From the NCBI RefSeq assembly GCF_012933545.1, contig NZ_JAADJU010000010.1, forward strand, positions 1 to 64,000: a DNA stretch of 64,000 nt, read 5' to 3'. The position numbers were made by a program, and so were the translations under genes. Shown piece by piece: positions 42,461 through 52,234 of this stretch; the stretch's first letter is position 1, and each line of letters begins with the position of its first letter. The notes below the pieces were generated by a model, which was not told where the DNA came from, did not search any database, and saw only the letters and a program-made list of their open reading frames with translations. This DNA comes from Rouxiella aceris. GTDB lineage: Bacteria; Pseudomonadota; Gammaproteobacteria; Enterobacterales; Enterobacteriaceae.

Positions 42461-42511
42461 AATCCTCCGCGGTATTGCAGCGCCTTACTTGGTTAGACAG
42501 GAAGAGAGACT

Positions 42512-43702
42512 ATGACTTTACTTAACCCCTACTTCGGCGAATTTGGCGGTATGTATGTACCGCAAATTCTGATGCCAGCGCTGGTGCAGCTGGAAGAAGC
42601 CTTTGTCAATGCCCAGAGTGACCCTGAGTTTCAGGCTGAGTTTATCGATCTGCTGAAAAATTATGCCGGTCGTCCTACGGCCTTGACCCTGTGCCGCAAT
42701 CTCACCGCAGGCAGCAAAACCAAACTTTACCTGAAACGTGAAGATTTGCTGCACGGCGGCGCGCATAAAACCAACCAGGTTTTAGGTCAGGCACTGTTGG
42801 CCAAGCGCATGGGTAAAACCGAAATCATCGCCGAAACCGGTGCCGGTCAACACGGTGTTGCCTCGGCCCTGGCCTGCGCCCTGCTCGGGCTGAAATGCCG
42901 CATTTATATGGGAGCCAAAGACATTGAGCGTCAGTCTCCCAACGTCTTCCGTATGCGCCTGATGGGCGCGGAAGTGATCCCGGTTCATAGCGGCTCGGCG
43001 ACACTGAAAGATGCCTGTAACGAAGCGCTGCGCGACTGGTCTGGCAGCTATGAGACATCGCACTATATGCTGGGGACGGCGGCAGGTCCGCACCCTTACC
43101 CGACCATTGTGCGCGAATTCCAGCGCATGATTGGCGAAGAAACCAAGGCCCAGATGCAAGAACGCGAAGGCTGCCTGCCTGATGCGGTGATTGCCTGCGT
43201 TGGTGGCGGATCCAACGCCATTGGCATGTTTGCCGATTTTATTGACAACACCTCCGTCAGACTGATTGGCGTTGAGCCAGCAGGGCTGGGGATCGAAACC
43301 GGCCAGCACGGTGCTCCGCTTAAACATGCGCCAGTGGGCATCTATTTCGGTATGAAAGCGCCGATGATGCAAACTTCCGAAGGACAGATTGAAGAGTCCT
43401 ATTCAATCTCTGCCGGTCTCGACTTTCCGTCCGTGGGTCCGCAGCACGCCTACCTGAACAGCATTGGCCGCGCAGAATACGTGTCGATCACCGATGATGA
43501 AGCGTTGGAAGCCTTTAAAGAGCTGTCTCGCCACGAGGGGATTATTCCTGCACTGGAATCCTCCCACGCCCTGGCCTATGCATTAAAAATGATTAAAGAA
43601 GAACCCAACAAGGAGCAGATCCTGGTGGTAAACCTTTCTGGTCGCGGCGATAAAGATATCTTTACCGTACATGACATCCTGACTGCACGGGGAGAAATCT
43701 GA
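42512..43702 (+). CDS. trpB: Tryptophan synthase beta chain
   Basis: 396 residues. PLP enzyme joining indole and serine. PLP-lysine Lys86 (HGGAHKTNQ), the phosphate loop GGGSNA near 231, and [10 protein letters not shown] with the catalytic Glu near 108 are visible. Ribosome site GGAAGAGAG. It overlaps trpA by 1 base (TGATG), as in other enterobacteria. Confidence 0.97.
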   Translation: MTLLNPYFGEFGGMYVPQILMPALVQLEEAFVNAQSDPEFQAEFIDLLKNYAGRPTALTLCRNLTAGSKTKLYLKREDLLHGGAHKTNQVLGQALLAKRMGKTEIIAETGAGQHGVASALACALLGLKCRIYMGAKDIERQSPNVFRMRLMGAEVIPVHSGSATLKDACNEALRDWSGSYETSHYMLGTAAGPHPYPTIVREFQRMIGEETKAQMQEREGCLPDAVIACVGGGSNAIGMFADFIDNTSVRLIGVEPAGLGIETGQHGAPLKHAPVGIYFGMKAPMMQTSEGQIEESYSISAGLDFPSVGPQHAYLNSIGRAEYVSITDDEALEAFKELSRHEGIIPALESSHALAYALKMIKEEPNKEQILVVNLSGRGDKDIFTVHDILTARGEI

Positions 43703-44508
43703 TGGAACGTTATCAACAACTGTTCAAACGTCTGGAGAGTGAAAAAGCCGGTGCATTCGTGCCTTTCGTCACCCTTGGCGATCCCAACCCCGAGCTGTCG
43801 CTGGCGATTATTGACACGCTGATCGAAGCCGGTGCCGATGCTTTGGAACTGGGTATTCCCTTCTCCGATCCGCTGGCAGATGGCCCGACCATTCAAAACG
43901 CCAACCTGCGCGCCTTTGCCGCCGGGGTAACGCCGACGCAGTGCTTTACCATGCTGGCACGGATCCGCGAAAAACATGCCGATATTCCCATTGGCCTGCT
44001 GATGTACGCTAATCTGGTGTTTCATAATGGCATCGATAACTTCTATCAGCGCTGTGCGGAAGTGGGCGTCGATTCGGTGCTGGTTGCCGATGTGCCGCTG
44101 GAAGAGTCCGCTCCGTTCCGGGCCGCAGCGATGCGTCACGGCGTGGCACCGATTTTTATCTGTCCGCCAAACGCCAGCGACGATCTGCTGCGCGAAATTG
44201 CCTCTCATGGCCGTGGTTACACCTACCTGGTCTCTCGTGCCGGTGTTACCGGTACCGAGACGCGCGCCGTTACGCCGCTTAATCATCTGACCGCCAAGCT
44301 GAAAGAATACCACGCAGCGCCACCGTTGCAGGGTTTTGGTATTTCCGAACCGGCACAGGTGAAAGAGTCGCTGGCTGCGGGCGCAGCCGGAGCGATTTCA
44401 GGGTCGGCAATTGTGCGCATTATTGAAAATAACCAGCATCAGCCAGCTGAAATGCTGGCGCAGCTCTCACGCTTTGTGAGTGAGATGAAAGCCGCTACCC
44501 GTAGCTAA
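43702..44508 (+). CDS. trpA: Tryptophan synthase alpha chain
   Basis: 268 residues, full length. Splits indole-3-glycerol phosphate to indole and glyceraldehyde 3-phosphate in the alpha2beta2 complex. Catalytic Glu49 ([10 protein letters not shown]) and Asp60 (LADGPTIQ) are present, as is the flexible loop SRAGVTGTE. Last gene of the operon, followed by a strong terminator at 44547. Confidence 0.97.
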   Translation: MERYQQLFKRLESEKAGAFVPFVTLGDPNPELSLAIIDTLIEAGADALELGIPFSDPLADGPTIQNANLRAFAAGVTPTQCFTMLARIREKHADIPIGLLMYANLVFHNGIDNFYQRCAEVGVDSVLVADVPLEESAPFRAAAMRHGVAPIFICPPNASDDLLREIASHGRGYTYLVSRAGVTGTETRAVTPLNHLTAKLKEYHAAPPLQGFGISEPAQVKESLAAGAAGAISGSAIVRIIENNQHQPAEMLAQLSRFVSEMKAATRS

Positions 44509-44546
44509 TAAGCTGATAGCAAACCCCATTTTCATTTTAGCAACAC

Positions 44547-44586
44547 AAAAGCCTCAGACATTCTGTGACTGAGGCTTTATTTTTTT
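44547..44586 (+). terminator. trp operon terminator
   Basis: AAAGCCTCAG and CTGAGGCTTT pair around a loop of about 12 bases, followed by T runs. It lies 40 bp after trpA. Confidence 0.92.
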
Positions 44587-44759
44587 AGGCCATTTACATT
44601 TTTTTAACGGCCAAAATTGTATATCCCGTCCTTTTGAACCACAATTAACGCGCTGATTATTAATTATTCTTAATCAGTGCGTCGTCGTATTTGAGAATAA
44701 GAAGAATATTGTTCTCTGACATCTTAGTTTCTGATAACAAGTGGCAAGGAGAGTAAGCT

Positions 44760-45074
44760 ATGAAGCTATTAAAAAGTCTTTCAGCTATGTGTATGGCGGT
44801 CGTTGTGGTTTCAACACTTGCAGCCTGTGCGCCGACAGCCAAACAGGAAGGGACGGGTGGCTATCTTGACGATACCGTGGTGACCACCAAAGTGAAATCG
44901 GCTCTGCTGGCAGATAAAACCATCAAGTCGCGGGAAATTGGCGTGGAAACTTTTAAAGGCCGTGTACAGCTAAGCGGATTTGTCTCTTCGAAAGCCGAAC
45001 AATATCGTGCAGTAAGCGTCACCCAGGGTGTAGCGGGTGTTCGTTCCGTTGAAAACGATATGCGTATCAAGTAA
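44760..45074 (+). CDS. BON-domain lipoprotein
   Basis: 104 residues. Lipoprotein signal peptide with lipobox LAAC and Cys23; then a single BON domain (about 39-104: TTKVKSALLADKTIKSREIG, VQLSGFVSSKAEQYRAV). BON domains bind phospholipid surfaces and occur in OsmY- and DolP-like envelope proteins. Probably an outer-membrane lipoprotein. Ribosome site AAGGAGAG. I do not recognise a fixed gene name. E. coli K-12 has no such gene between trpA and ompW (it has yciGFE there). Confidence 0.85.
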   Translation: MKLLKSLSAMCMAVVVVSTLAACAPTAKQEGTGGYLDDTVVTTKVKSALLADKTIKSREIGVETFKGRVQLSGFVSSKAEQYRAVSVTQGVAGVRSVENDMRIK

Positions 45075-45085
45075 CGATCGCGCAA

Positions 45086-45116
45086 GATAAAAGGCGTCAA
45101 TATGGCGCCTTTTATC
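45086..45116 (+). terminator. Bidirectional terminator (BON gene / ompW)
   Basis: GATAAAAGGCG and CGCCTTTTATC pair around an 8-9 base loop, symmetrical with A and T runs. It serves the convergent BON-lipoprotein and ompW genes. Confidence 0.85.
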
Positions 45117-45156
45117 ATTACCCGCAGATTGAGTGACACTGTCTGCCCGATAAAGC

Positions 45157-45792
45157 TTAAAACTTATAACCCACGGAGAACATAAACACCCACGGATTGA
45201 TCTGGGTTTTTACGCTTTGCTGTTCGCCATCGGCTTTAAATCTCGCGGTAGTATTAATATCCAGCCACCATACCGACGCATTCAGCAACCAGTCTTTATT
45301 CAGGTTGTAGTCCAGCCCTGCCTGCGTTGCCAGCCCCCATGAGTGTTTCAGACTGAGATCGGTTAAGTTGGCGTCAGATCCCGTTTGATTAAAATGCGCA
45401 TCATAGAAAGTGGTGTAGTTTACGCCCAGCCCCAGGTAAGGCCGCAGTTTGTCTTCTTTATTTCCAAAATAATACTGCGCCATCAGCGAAGGTGGCAGCT
45501 GTTTAACGCTGGCAATATCGCCAATGCCGTTAAGACCGATTTTATGCTTGAACGGCGTCGCCGCCAGCAATTCCATACCGATGTTATCGGTCCACATATA
45601 GCCTAATGTCAGACCAAGTTGCGTGTTATTGCTGACATCAAAGGATCCCAGCGATCCCAACACACTTGGTGAATTTGCGGTAGGCCGAACGGTGGCGGTC
45701 CCGGCGCGAACAATGACATCCCCTGCCTGATTAGCACTGGCTACCGTTGGCAAAACGGCGGCGGCGAGAAGCGCCCAATATGCTGCTTTCAT
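45157..45792 (-). CDS. ompW: Outer-membrane protein OmpW
   Basis: 211 residues. Signal peptide to about residue 20 (cleavage VASANQ-A). An eight-stranded beta-barrel ending in the terminal Phe of VGYKF, with LGLTLGYMWTDNIGMELLAATPFKHK as the family block (two runs). Hydrophobic-molecule channel. A perfect FNR-type site lies 143 bp upstream, in agreement with FNR control of ompW in E. coli. Confidence 0.95.
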   Translation of the reverse strand: MKAAYWALLAAAVLPTVASANQAGDVIVRAGTATVRPTANSPSVLGSLGSFDVSNNTQLGLTLGYMWTDNIGMELLAATPFKHKIGLNGIGDIASVKQLPPSLMAQYYFGNKEDKLRPYLGLGVNYTTFYDAHFNQTGSDANLTDLSLKHSWGLATQAGLDYNLNKDWLLNASVWWLDINTTARFKADGEQQSVKTQINPWVFMFSVGYKF

Positions 45793-45934
45793 TATCCATT
45801 CCTTTACTGTGGTTATTTATGCGTATATAGCCACATTTGATAAAAAATTGGTTGTGGTGAGATCAAATTTTTATATGAAAATTGATGTAAATGCACTTCG
45901 TTAAATTCAACCTAACCAACTAAAAACAAAGGAA

Positions 45935-45948
45935 TTGATCTAAATCAA
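45935..45948 (-). promoter_or_regulatory. FNR site upstream of ompW
   Basis: TTGATCTAAATCAA is an exact match to the FNR consensus TTGAT-N4-ATCAA. It is centred about 150 bp before the ompW start codon. Because the gene at 46074 is divergent, it could also influence that gene. Confidence 0.8.
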
Positions 45949-46073
45949 AAAAGGCACTTTTACCCTGCTCTTGGCGTCTACAGCTATCCGTTGCAGAGAA
46001 GAAATGAAACGGGTATTTTGCCTACTCACTGTTGGTTTTGGTTTGTTCTTTCCGTTTACGGTCACTATCCAAG

Positions 46074-46430
46074 ATGAACAAGATTGATAATCCCTGTATC
46101 TCCTGTGGCGCCTGTTGCGCCTTTTTCCGCGTTTCATTTTATTGGGCTGAATGTGCAGAGGCTGGCGGCAAGGTGCCGCTGGCGTTGACCGAGCAGGTCA
46201 CGCCCTTTCTGAGCTGTATGCAAGGAACCAACGCGCGTGTACCGCGCTGCGTGGCGTTAGAAGGTGAGATAGGTAAGTCGGTAAGCTGTTCTATTTATCT
46301 CAACCGGCCTGGTACTTGTCGGGAATTTGATCCATCAGGTTTGGACGGTGTCAGCAATGAAGCCTGCGATCGTGCTCGCGCACATTACGGCTTGCCGCCG
46401 CTGATATCGCTGGCAAAACAGGAGGGGTAG
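46074..46430 (+). CDS. YkgJ-type cysteine-cluster protein
   Basis: 118 residues from the ATG at 46074; a 14-residue upstream extension is unsupported. The N-terminal [13 protein letters not shown] and CREFDPSG with further cysteines ([22 protein letters not shown]) form the metal- or Fe-S-binding pattern of the YkgJ/CxxCxxCC family. Function is unknown. Eight to nine cysteines in a short cytoplasmic protein suggest zinc or iron binding. Divergent from ompW. Confidence 0.85.
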   Translation: MNKIDNPCISCGACCAFFRVSFYWAECAEAGGKVPLALTEQVTPFLSCMQGTNARVPRCVALEGEIGKSVSCSIYLNRPGTCREFDPSGLDGVSNEACDRARAHYGLPPLISLAKQEG

Positions 46431-46436
46431 AAACAA

Positions 46437-46466
46437 CAATGCCGGAGTGATCCGGCATTGTTGATG
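46437..46466. terminator. Hairpin between the YkgJ-like and glycosyltransferase genes
   Basis: AACAATGCCGG and CCGGCATTGTT pair around a 6-8 base loop between convergent genes. No long T run, so a weak bidirectional terminator. Confidence 0.55.
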
Positions 46467-46487
46467 GCGCAGGCCAGGTGCGAACTA

Positions 46488-47498
46488 TTACGCTGGGGTC
46501 AGCACTTTTTCGCGCAGTTCGATAAACTGGCGACAAACGTCATCGACCTCCAACAGGCCAACATTTTCCTCTGGGGCCTTAATGACCGCACAAGGAACCT
46601 GCCATGGCCCCCAGTAACAGGCATCGCTATTGCCAAACAGTGCCACCACCGGCTTATGCACGCCGGCGGCAATATGCAAGGCACCGCCGTCACTGGTAAT
46701 AATCTGGTCGCAGAGCGACATCGCTGCCATCAGCTCACGGATGCTGCGCGTGGGGATTGCCGTAAGGTTGATATCTTCGCAAGCACTGATAATGCGTTGG
46801 GCATTAAGGTCATCACCGGGATGCTCCGGATTGTCTGAAGCCCCCGGGGACCAGAACAACACCAGCTGGCAGGCTTCACGGGCGCAAAGACGATGTGCCA
46901 ACTCGATAAACTTATCGATTTGCCAGCGCTGCTTCGGTTTACGCGCGCTAATTTGCAGGCCGTAGACCGGCAGATCTTTTTTGAGCGGGTATTTGGCGGC
47001 CATCTGCGCTACTTCATGCTCGGAAACATAGAGTTCCAGCGGCCCGGGGGTCTCATTGATCCCCAGCGGCGTAGCAAGTGCATTCAGCGATTCTACGATG
47101 TGCACATTCTTGAGTGGCAGCACCTGGTCGGTAACGCACTCGGGAGACTCGTTGCCGATGGCAATGATGCGTTTGGCACCTGACAGTTTAGCCCATAGCA
47201 GTGGACGTTTATCTGAGCTGCCAACAATGGCCACATCGTAACGCGCCAGACGAATGGACAAAATGGTTTTTAACCGTTGCAGATAGACGCCAACCAGGGT
47301 TTGCCCGGGTTTACGATGGTGTGATTTGCAATAGAGGTGAACTTTACCAATATGCGGGTTGCCCTCTAGCACATCTTTATTATAGGTATTGACCAGCAAA
47401 TCGACGCTGGTGTTTTTTTGCCCGGCAAGTGTAGCAATAAGCGGCGTAGTGAGGATCAAGTCACCAATATTATCACGTCGAATTAATAGAATTTTCAT
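46488..47498 (-). CDS. Glycosyltransferase family 9 (heptosyltransferase-like)
   Basis: 336 residues. N-terminal MKILLIRRDNIGDLILTTPL is the GT9 signature (RxDxIGDxxLTTP) of ADP-heptose LPS heptosyltransferases. The nucleotide-binding half has SDGGALHIAAGVHKPVVALFG near 270-290. It probably adds a heptose or related sugar in LPS core synthesis. It is not in a waa cluster here but between ykgJ-type and yciC genes, so acceptor and linkage are unknown. Confidence 0.82.
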   Translation of the reverse strand: MKILLIRRDNIGDLILTTPLIATLAGQKNTSVDLLVNTYNKDVLEGNPHIGKVHLYCKSHHRKPGQTLVGVYLQRLKTILSIRLARYDVAIVGSSDKRPLLWAKLSGAKRIIAIGNESPECVTDQVLPLKNVHIVESLNALATPLGINETPGPLELYVSEHEVAQMAAKYPLKKDLPVYGLQISARKPKQRWQIDKFIELAHRLCAREACQLVLFWSPGASDNPEHPGDDLNAQRIISACEDINLTAIPTRSIRELMAAMSLCDQIITSDGGALHIAAGVHKPVVALFGNSDACYWGPWQVPCAVIKAPEENVGLLEVDDVCRQFIELREKVLTPA

Positions 47499-47826
47499 AA
47501 TCGCTGCTAAGATAACTAAACAGACTGCATCCTAGATTTACAAAAAAAAACAATCAAGTCTCTTTACGCAAAAATAGCGGTTTTTCATTTATTTAAATAC
47601 CAGGGGAATTATTGGCGAAAGCCATTGTCTGTTGATCTATTGCTTAAAAATCCACTTATTAATCTGCTATAAAGCGCTAATCTCATCGCCAGAAGGCAAC
47701 CCCGCCGCATGAGTTAAACAGAAAACAGCTTGTGATGATTAGCGGCGTGTCAGCGAGTCAATTACAGGGTACAATCCCGATTCGAAAAAGTAGTCTTTCG
47801 CCACTCGATTTTGCCAAGGAGCCTTC
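47499..47826. other. Divergent intergenic region GT9 / yciC
   Basis: 328 bp, A+T-rich. Both promoters must lie here. I see no repeat, terminator or RNA gene. Confidence 0.5.
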
Positions 47827-48579
47827 ATGCCTATCACGGCCAGTTCGTTGTACCGTGACAGTTTCAATTTTTTGCGCAATCAACTCGGCAGCATTTTGCT
47901 GCTAGCCCTGTTGACCGCATTTATTACCGTCATACTTAATCATGCTTTTACACCGGGCAGCGATCAAATTAGCTTGCTTAGCAGCGGCAACGATGCCCTT
48001 TCTGATACCACGGGGATGAGTATTCAGCAAATCATCCAACAGATGACCCCGGAACAACAAATGGTGCTGTTAAAAGTCTCTGCAGCGGCCACCTTTTCTG
48101 CATTGATCGGCAATGTACTATTGGTGGGCGGCATGCTGATGCTTATCCAGCAGGTGTCCCAGGGTGTGCGCACCAGCGCACTGCGCTCCATTGGCAGCGC
48201 GGCACCCATTTTGCCCCGCCTGCTGCTATTGATGCTGCTGTGTACTATCGTGGTGCAGTTGGGTCTGACGTTGTTTATTGTGCCTGGTATCGTGATTGCC
48301 ATTGCCGTTTCTCTCGCACCGGTCATTACGGCCAGCGAAAAAGTCGGCATCTTCCGCTCAATCAAACTCAGTGCCAAACTGGCGTTTGCCAACACGCGAC
48401 TGATCGTTCCCGCCATCATGCTGTGGCTGGCAGCCAAAATGCTGGTGCTGTTGGCGGTAAGTCACCTGAAATTTCTCGGACCTGAAGTGGCCACTATTGT
48501 GTTGAGCGCAGTCAGTAATCTGATTTCAGCTTACTTGCTGATCTATCTGTTCCGTTTATATAGCAAACTGCGCAGCTGA
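47827..48579 (+). CDS. yciC: UPF0259 inner-membrane protein YciC
   Basis: 250 residues with about six membrane segments. [15 protein letters not shown] at the N terminus and [15 protein letters not shown] are family blocks. Function is not established; in E. coli it is linked with yciB and envelope or lipid homeostasis. CCAAGGAG precedes the ATG. It is upstream of yciB and yciA in the conserved order, with its own terminator. Confidence 0.92.
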   Translation: MPITASSLYRDSFNFLRNQLGSILLLALLTAFITVILNHAFTPGSDQISLLSSGNDALSDTTGMSIQQIIQQMTPEQQMVLLKVSAAATFSALIGNVLLVGGMLMLIQQVSQGVRTSALRSIGSAAPILPRLLLLMLLCTIVVQLGLTLFIVPGIVIAIAVSLAPVITASEKVGIFRSIKLSAKLAFANTRLIVPAIMLWLAAKMLVLLAVSHLKFLGPEVATIVLSAVSNLISAYLLIYLFRLYSKLRS

Positions 48580-48594
48580 TCGTTGAGAAGAGAT

Positions 48595-48623
48595 AAAGGG
48601 GCGCAGTGAGGCCCCTTTGTTTG
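48595..48623 (+). terminator. yciC terminator
   Basis: AAAGGGGC-GCAGTGAG-GCCCCTTT hairpin followed by GTTTG, 16 bp after the stop codon. Confidence 0.75.
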
Positions 48624-48765
48624 ATAAAATGCCTGGTAAATCCACCGGACTTAAACAGTCTCCGCCTTTCCCTGTCATCGTCCAGACCAGCGGCTAAAGT
48701 TTGCCAGATGAAGCCAGTGACAGGATCCGGTATAGTCAGAGCTTATCAATAATATGGAATGAAGT

Positions 48766-49305
48766 ATGAAGCAGCTTCTTGATTTTCTTCCCCTGATTGT
48801 TTTTTTTGTTTTTTATAAGCTTTACGACATTTACGTTGCCTCAGGCGCACTGATTGCCGCCACTGCAGTGGCATTGATCCTCACCTGGCTCAAATACCGC
48901 AAAGTAGAAAAAATGACCTTGGTCACCTTTGCTATGGTGGCGATATTCGGTACCCTGACCCTGGTTTTCCATGACAATCTGTTTATTAAATGGAAAGTCA
49001 CGGTGATTTACGTGTTGTTCTCCGGTGCCCTGCTGGTTAGTCAGTTGGTTTTAAAGAAACCCTTGATTCAGCGTATGCTGGGCAAGGAGCTGACACTGCC
49101 TGAAAGCGTCTGGGGCAAACTGAATATCGCCTGGGCCATCTTCTTTTTACTTTGTGGCCTGGCCAATATCTATGTGGCTTTCTGGTTACCCGAAAATGTC
49201 TGGGTCAATTTTAAAGTTTTCGGCCTGACGGTTCTGACCCTGCTATTTACGCTGTTAAGCGGCATTTATATTTTTAGACATATGCCGGAAGAAGAAAAAA
49301 AATAG
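48766..49305 (+). CDS. yciB: Septation / intracellular-morphology protein YciB
   Basis: 179 residues, five membrane helices. [21 protein letters not shown] is the family N terminus (split here in description), with [17 protein letters not shown] downstream. An inner-membrane protein related to Shigella IspA, involved in cell-envelope integrity in E. coli. GGAATGAAG before the ATG. Next gene yciA follows after 130 bp. Confidence 0.93.
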   Translation: MKQLLDFLPLIVFFVFYKLYDIYVASGALIAATAVALILTWLKYRKVEKMTLVTFAMVAIFGTLTLVFHDNLFIKWKVTVIYVLFSGALLVSQLVLKKPLIQRMLGKELTLPESVWGKLNIAWAIFFLLCGLANIYVAFWLPENVWVNFKVFGLTVLTLLFTLLSGIYIFRHMPEEEKK

Positions 49306-49438
49306 TCTTGATTCTGACGTAGGCTCACGGATGTTCCGCAAACAGGTAAAGGGTGTAGTCAGACGGCTGCTAATCCGCTTTCTACCCACTGTCAGGATGT
49401 GAGCCTGAATTTCGATTTTCAATGTGAAGCCCATCGAT

Positions 49439-49879
49439 ATGAACGAAAAACATAAGTTACCCAATGGCGAAATGGTGTTACGCACCCTGGCCATGCCTGC
49501 AGACACTAATGCCAATGGCGATATCTTCGGCGGCTGGTTGATGTCACAAATGGATATGGGAGGCGCAATTCAGGCAAAGGAAATCGCTAAAGGCCGCGTA
49601 GTCACCGTGCGCGTTGACGGTATGACTTTTCTTAAGCCGGTTGCCGTGGGTGATGTGGTTTGCTGCTATGCGCGCTGTATCAAGACCGGTAATAGCTCGA
49701 TCACCATTAACGTGGAAGTCTGGGTGAAGAAGGTTTCCTCGGAGCCAATCGGTCAGCGCTATATCGCCACCGAGGCAGTATTTACCTATGTCGCCGTGGA
49801 TGACGCAGGTAAATCTCGTAAACTGCCTGATGGTCGCAGTAATTTTAGCGTCGAGGACGGCAGTTCGCTGGCCGAGTGA
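49439..49879 (+). CDS. yciA: Acyl-CoA thioesterase YciA
   Basis: About 146 residues from the ATG at 49439 (a GTG at 49424 would add five). Single hot-dog domain with LRTLAMPADTNANGDIFGGW, containing the catalytic Asp in NGDIFGG, and the block GMTFLKPVAVGDVVCCYA. Hydrolyses a range of acyl-CoAs. It is convergent with tonB, in the conserved tonB-yciA arrangement. Confidence 0.94.
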   Translation: MNEKHKLPNGEMVLRTLAMPADTNANGDIFGGWLMSQMDMGGAIQAKEIAKGRVVTVRVDGMTFLKPVAVGDVVCCYARCIKTGNSSITINVEVWVKKVSSEPIGQRYIATEAVFTYVAVDDAGKSRKLPDGRSNFSVEDGSSLAE

Positions 49880-49918
49880 TCGAGGTTATAAAAATCTGAG
49901 CGCAACAGCCTGAGAGTA

Positions 49919-49948
49919 TTCGCGGTCGGGCAGAGTGACCGCGAATAA
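49919..49948. terminator. Hairpin between yciA and tonB
   Basis: ATTCGCGGTC and GACCGCGAAT pair around a loop of about 9 bases between convergent genes. T runs are weak. Confidence 0.6.
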
Positions 49949-50009
49949 ATGCTCGTTGCCAAAGCTTGAGGTTTTCCTCAGTTGTGGTGTGCTTTGAACC
50001 TGATTTTTA

Positions 50010-50783
50010 TTACTCTTCGACGCCACCGCCGCCGTTAATTTTAAACACCAATGTCACTGTCAGATTTTTGGCTTCTTTAGGTTCATAGCGCCATTTACGC
50101 ATTGCCGTTTTCACCTCACGCTCAAACATATTGCGCGGCTCTGCGGACAAAATTCTGACGTTATCTACACTGCCATCACTATTCACATCAAACTGTACCT
50201 TAACGCGCCCTTCAATACGCAGCGCAAACGCGCGGGCCGGATATTGTGGTTTGTCGCGATCAAGCGGGCGTGGCCCACTGCTGCTGCCTGCGGTTTGTGC
50301 CTCAGGTTTTGGCGCCGGTGCCAGCGGTGCTTTTTGTGAACTTAATGGTGAAGTCTCGGCTTTGGTGACATCCTGAGTTTTTTCAAACAGTTTCGGCTGC
50401 GGCTGCAGTTTGGGTTTCTCAACCGGTTTTTTCTCCGGTTTCGGCTTTGGCTTGGGCAGCGGTTTGGGTTCAGGCAAAGGTACAGCCACCGGCTCTGGCA
50501 CAGGCTCAGGTTTGATTTCTGGCTCAGGTTCCGGCTGGGGTTGTACGACAGGCTGCGGAGGTGGTGGCGGAGCAAAGGTCGCTGGATTAACCATAGTGAC
50601 GCTCATCACCTGCTGTTGTTGTCTGGGCGTTTCAGTCACATCGGTAATGGTGACATAGAGTAACGCCGCAATAACGGCACCATGGATGCCGACAGATACC
50701 ATGGCGGGCAAGGTGACTTTGCGAATGAAAGAATATTTGTTTAACGGCATAGCATTGGTTAACGGCATCGTTCTTGGCTGCAT
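50010..50783 (-). CDS. tonB: Energy transducer TonB
   Basis: 257 residues from 50783 (GGAGA upstream). Starts at residue 12 or so are possible but have no ribosome site. Membrane anchor at about 22-45 with the conserved SxxxH (VSVGIHG). Pro-rich rod with Glu-Pro and Lys-Pro repeats from about 70 to 140. C-terminal domain with [20 protein letters not shown] and MRKWRYEP. It passes proton-motive energy from ExbBD to outer-membrane receptors. A Fur box lies upstream. Confidence 0.96.
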   Translation of the reverse strand: MQPRTMPLTNAMPLNKYSFIRKVTLPAMVSVGIHGAVIAALLYVTITDVTETPRQQQQVMSVTMVNPATFAPPPPPQPVVQPQPEPEPEIKPEPVPEPVAVPLPEPKPLPKPKPKPEKKPVEKPKLQPQPKLFEKTQDVTKAETSPLSSQKAPLAPAPKPEAQTAGSSSGPRPLDRDKPQYPARAFALRIEGRVKVQFDVNSDGSVDNVRILSAEPRNMFEREVKTAMRKWRYEPKEAKNLTVTLVFKINGGGGVEE

Positions 50784-50848
50784 AGTGTTTCAATTCTCCG
50801 TGAACCATCAAGTTTAAATGCAAATAGCAATCATATTCAACAATCAGA

Positions 50849-50863
50849 TGAAAACTATTCTCA
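50849..50863 (-). promoter_or_regulatory. Fur box upstream of tonB
   Basis: On the minus strand TGAGAATAGTTTTCA matches the 7-1-7 Fur consensus TGATAATNATTATCA at 11 or more of 14 positions, about 65-80 bp before tonB. Iron repression of tonB is well known in enterobacteria. Confidence 0.7.
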
Positions 50864-50995
50864 AATACTGCACTTTTGATTGATTCAGGACACTTTCCCT
50901 TAGCTCAGGCTTCCGATATGGTAAATAATTGCACGTGACTGGACGCTATTGCTGGGTCTGATTAGCTATTTTGACAACCATTAACAAGGTGAACC

Positions 50996-51292
50996 ATGCT
51001 TTACGTTATCTATTCAGAAGATATTCCGAACTCATTGGAAAAAAGACGCCAGGCTCGTCCTGCCCATATTGAACGCCTGCAAGCCTTGAAAGAACAAGGG
51101 CGCGTGCTGCTCGCAGGACCGTTTCCAGCCATTGACAGCGAAGAACCCGGTGATGCCGGTATGACCGGTTCGCTGGTGATTGCCGAGTTCGAAAGTCTGG
51201 CAGAAGCCACCCGCTGGGCCGATGTCGATCCTTATATGCTGGCCGGGGTTTATCAAAAAGTTACCGTTAAACCTTTTAAAAAAACCATCTGA
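50996..51292 (+). CDS. yciI: YciI-like protein
   Basis: 98 residues. DUF/YciI superfamily, ferredoxin-like fold; [17 protein letters not shown] and [11 protein letters not shown] are typical, and the His-Asp pair ([25 protein letters not shown]) is the putative active site. Function in E. coli is uncertain. AAGGTG precedes the ATG. It is divergent from tonB. Confidence 0.94.
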   Translation: MLYVIYSEDIPNSLEKRRQARPAHIERLQALKEQGRVLLAGPFPAIDSEEPGDAGMTGSLVIAEFESLAEATRWADVDPYMLAGVYQKVTVKPFKKTI

Positions 51293-51302
51293 CCACAGCG
51301 TG

Positions 51303-51336
51303 TCGGACGAGATGTCAGCAAGCCGTCTCGTCCGGC
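51303..51336 (+). other. Inverted repeat after yciI
   Basis: CGGACGAGA and TCTCGTCCG pair around a ~14-base interior just after yciI. It is not followed by T and may be a weak terminator. Confidence 0.5.
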
Positions 51337-51441
51337 CGGGGTTAATTTGTCACCCAGGTGGCATAATGGAGACAATTAACAGCTCAAGCTAACTTCAGGC
51401 TTACGTGGTAGACTGGTTACCCCAACACAGAGGTTACCACT

Positions 51442-51609
51442 ATGTCATTCTTCGACGGATTGAAGTTTTTGACCAGTCAAACCACCAAGGTCGTTTGTCC
51501 GCAATGTCAGGCAACGACTGAGCAGATCAGCAGCAAGGTGCGTAAAAACGCTACCCTGGTGTGTCCTAAATGCGGCGCGCTTTTTCGCAAGAACGAAGAC
51601 AACCGCTAA
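51442..51609 (+). CDS. Small zinc-ribbon protein, YnfU-like
   Basis: 55 residues, start ATG at 51442 with AGAGG 8-12 bp upstream. Two CPxC knuckles: Cys19-Pro-Gln-Cys22 and Cys41-Pro-Lys-Cys44, the spacing of a zinc ribbon, between short basic segments (SSKVRKN, LFRKNEDNR). It reminds me of the YnfU-type small zinc-binding proteins, but the match is from memory. It lies between yciI and yciY; E. coli has kch near this place. Function unknown. Too short for usual gene filters. Confidence 0.8.
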   Translation: MSFFDGLKFLTSQTTKVVCPQCQATTEQISSKVRKNATLVCPKCGALFRKNEDNR

Positions 51610-51628
51610 AGTGGTTTGATATCAACGT

Positions 51629-51650
51629 AAAAAAGGCGCATCAAGCGCCC
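51629..51650 (-). terminator. yciY terminator
   Basis: On the minus strand GGCGC-TTGAT-GCGCC followed by six T. It lies just after yciY and also serves as a stem between the convergent zinc-ribbon gene and yciY. Confidence 0.75.
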
Positions 51651-51660
51651 AGTCCAGGTA

Positions 51661-51840
51661 TTACCACCATTCGTTGATTACCGAGTATAAACAAAGACGT
51701 TGATGTTGCAGAGAATGGATCTCTCGAATACGGTATATATGGCGGTAACGTCGAGACTGGCCTTCCAGCCAGCGGCTCTTGCGCCTTTGAGCCTGACGCA
51801 GCATGCGCCAGCGGCCAACTTCATTCCTGCTATGTTTCAT
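51661..51840 (-). CDS. yciY: Small basic protein YciY
   Basis: 59 residues starting at the Met of MKHSRNEVGRWRM (51840; AGGAAG about 10 bp upstream). Very basic; the segment EVGRWRM-RQA-RRKSRWLEGQSRR is nearly the E. coli YciY sequence, and the gene has the same place before cls. Function is unknown. A 23-residue N-terminal extension is not family-like. Confidence 0.9.
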   Translation of the reverse strand: MKHSRNEVGRWRMLRQAQRRKSRWLEGQSRRYRHIYRIREIHSLQHQRLCLYSVINEWW

Positions 51841-52234
51841 ACAACAAATCTTCCTGAAAAGGGTTCTCTGTTTAAACAAGGCCGACATTATATACCCAAA
51901 AGTTGGCAATATGCAGAGTTTGCACTGATAACCTGATGATCCTATGTCTGTTATTGAGAGTTATAGCTACGCTTAATGACAGGTCAGAGAGAAAATTTAC
52001 CTTTACAGACAATTCATTAAGAGCTAGCTGATTGAAAAATAGCGTAAAATTGGTTATACCACGCAAGTCCTTGCTGCGGGAAGTCAGCCAGACCACGCCG
52101 CCCGACACTTTGCACAGCAAAGTGAATGCCGCCAGGGCGACGGCAACTTGAACGATGAAGGGTTGGCAGGGCTTTACCTTCTGCTGCCCTGAGAAAACTC
52201 ACCGGATTGCTCGCGAACAGGATTTTTCGCCCCT
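51841..52234. other. Divergent intergenic region yciY / cls
   Basis: 394 bp with promoters for both genes. A weak hairpin (GGCAGGGC / GCCCTG, about 52165-52193) is all I see. Confidence 0.45.
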
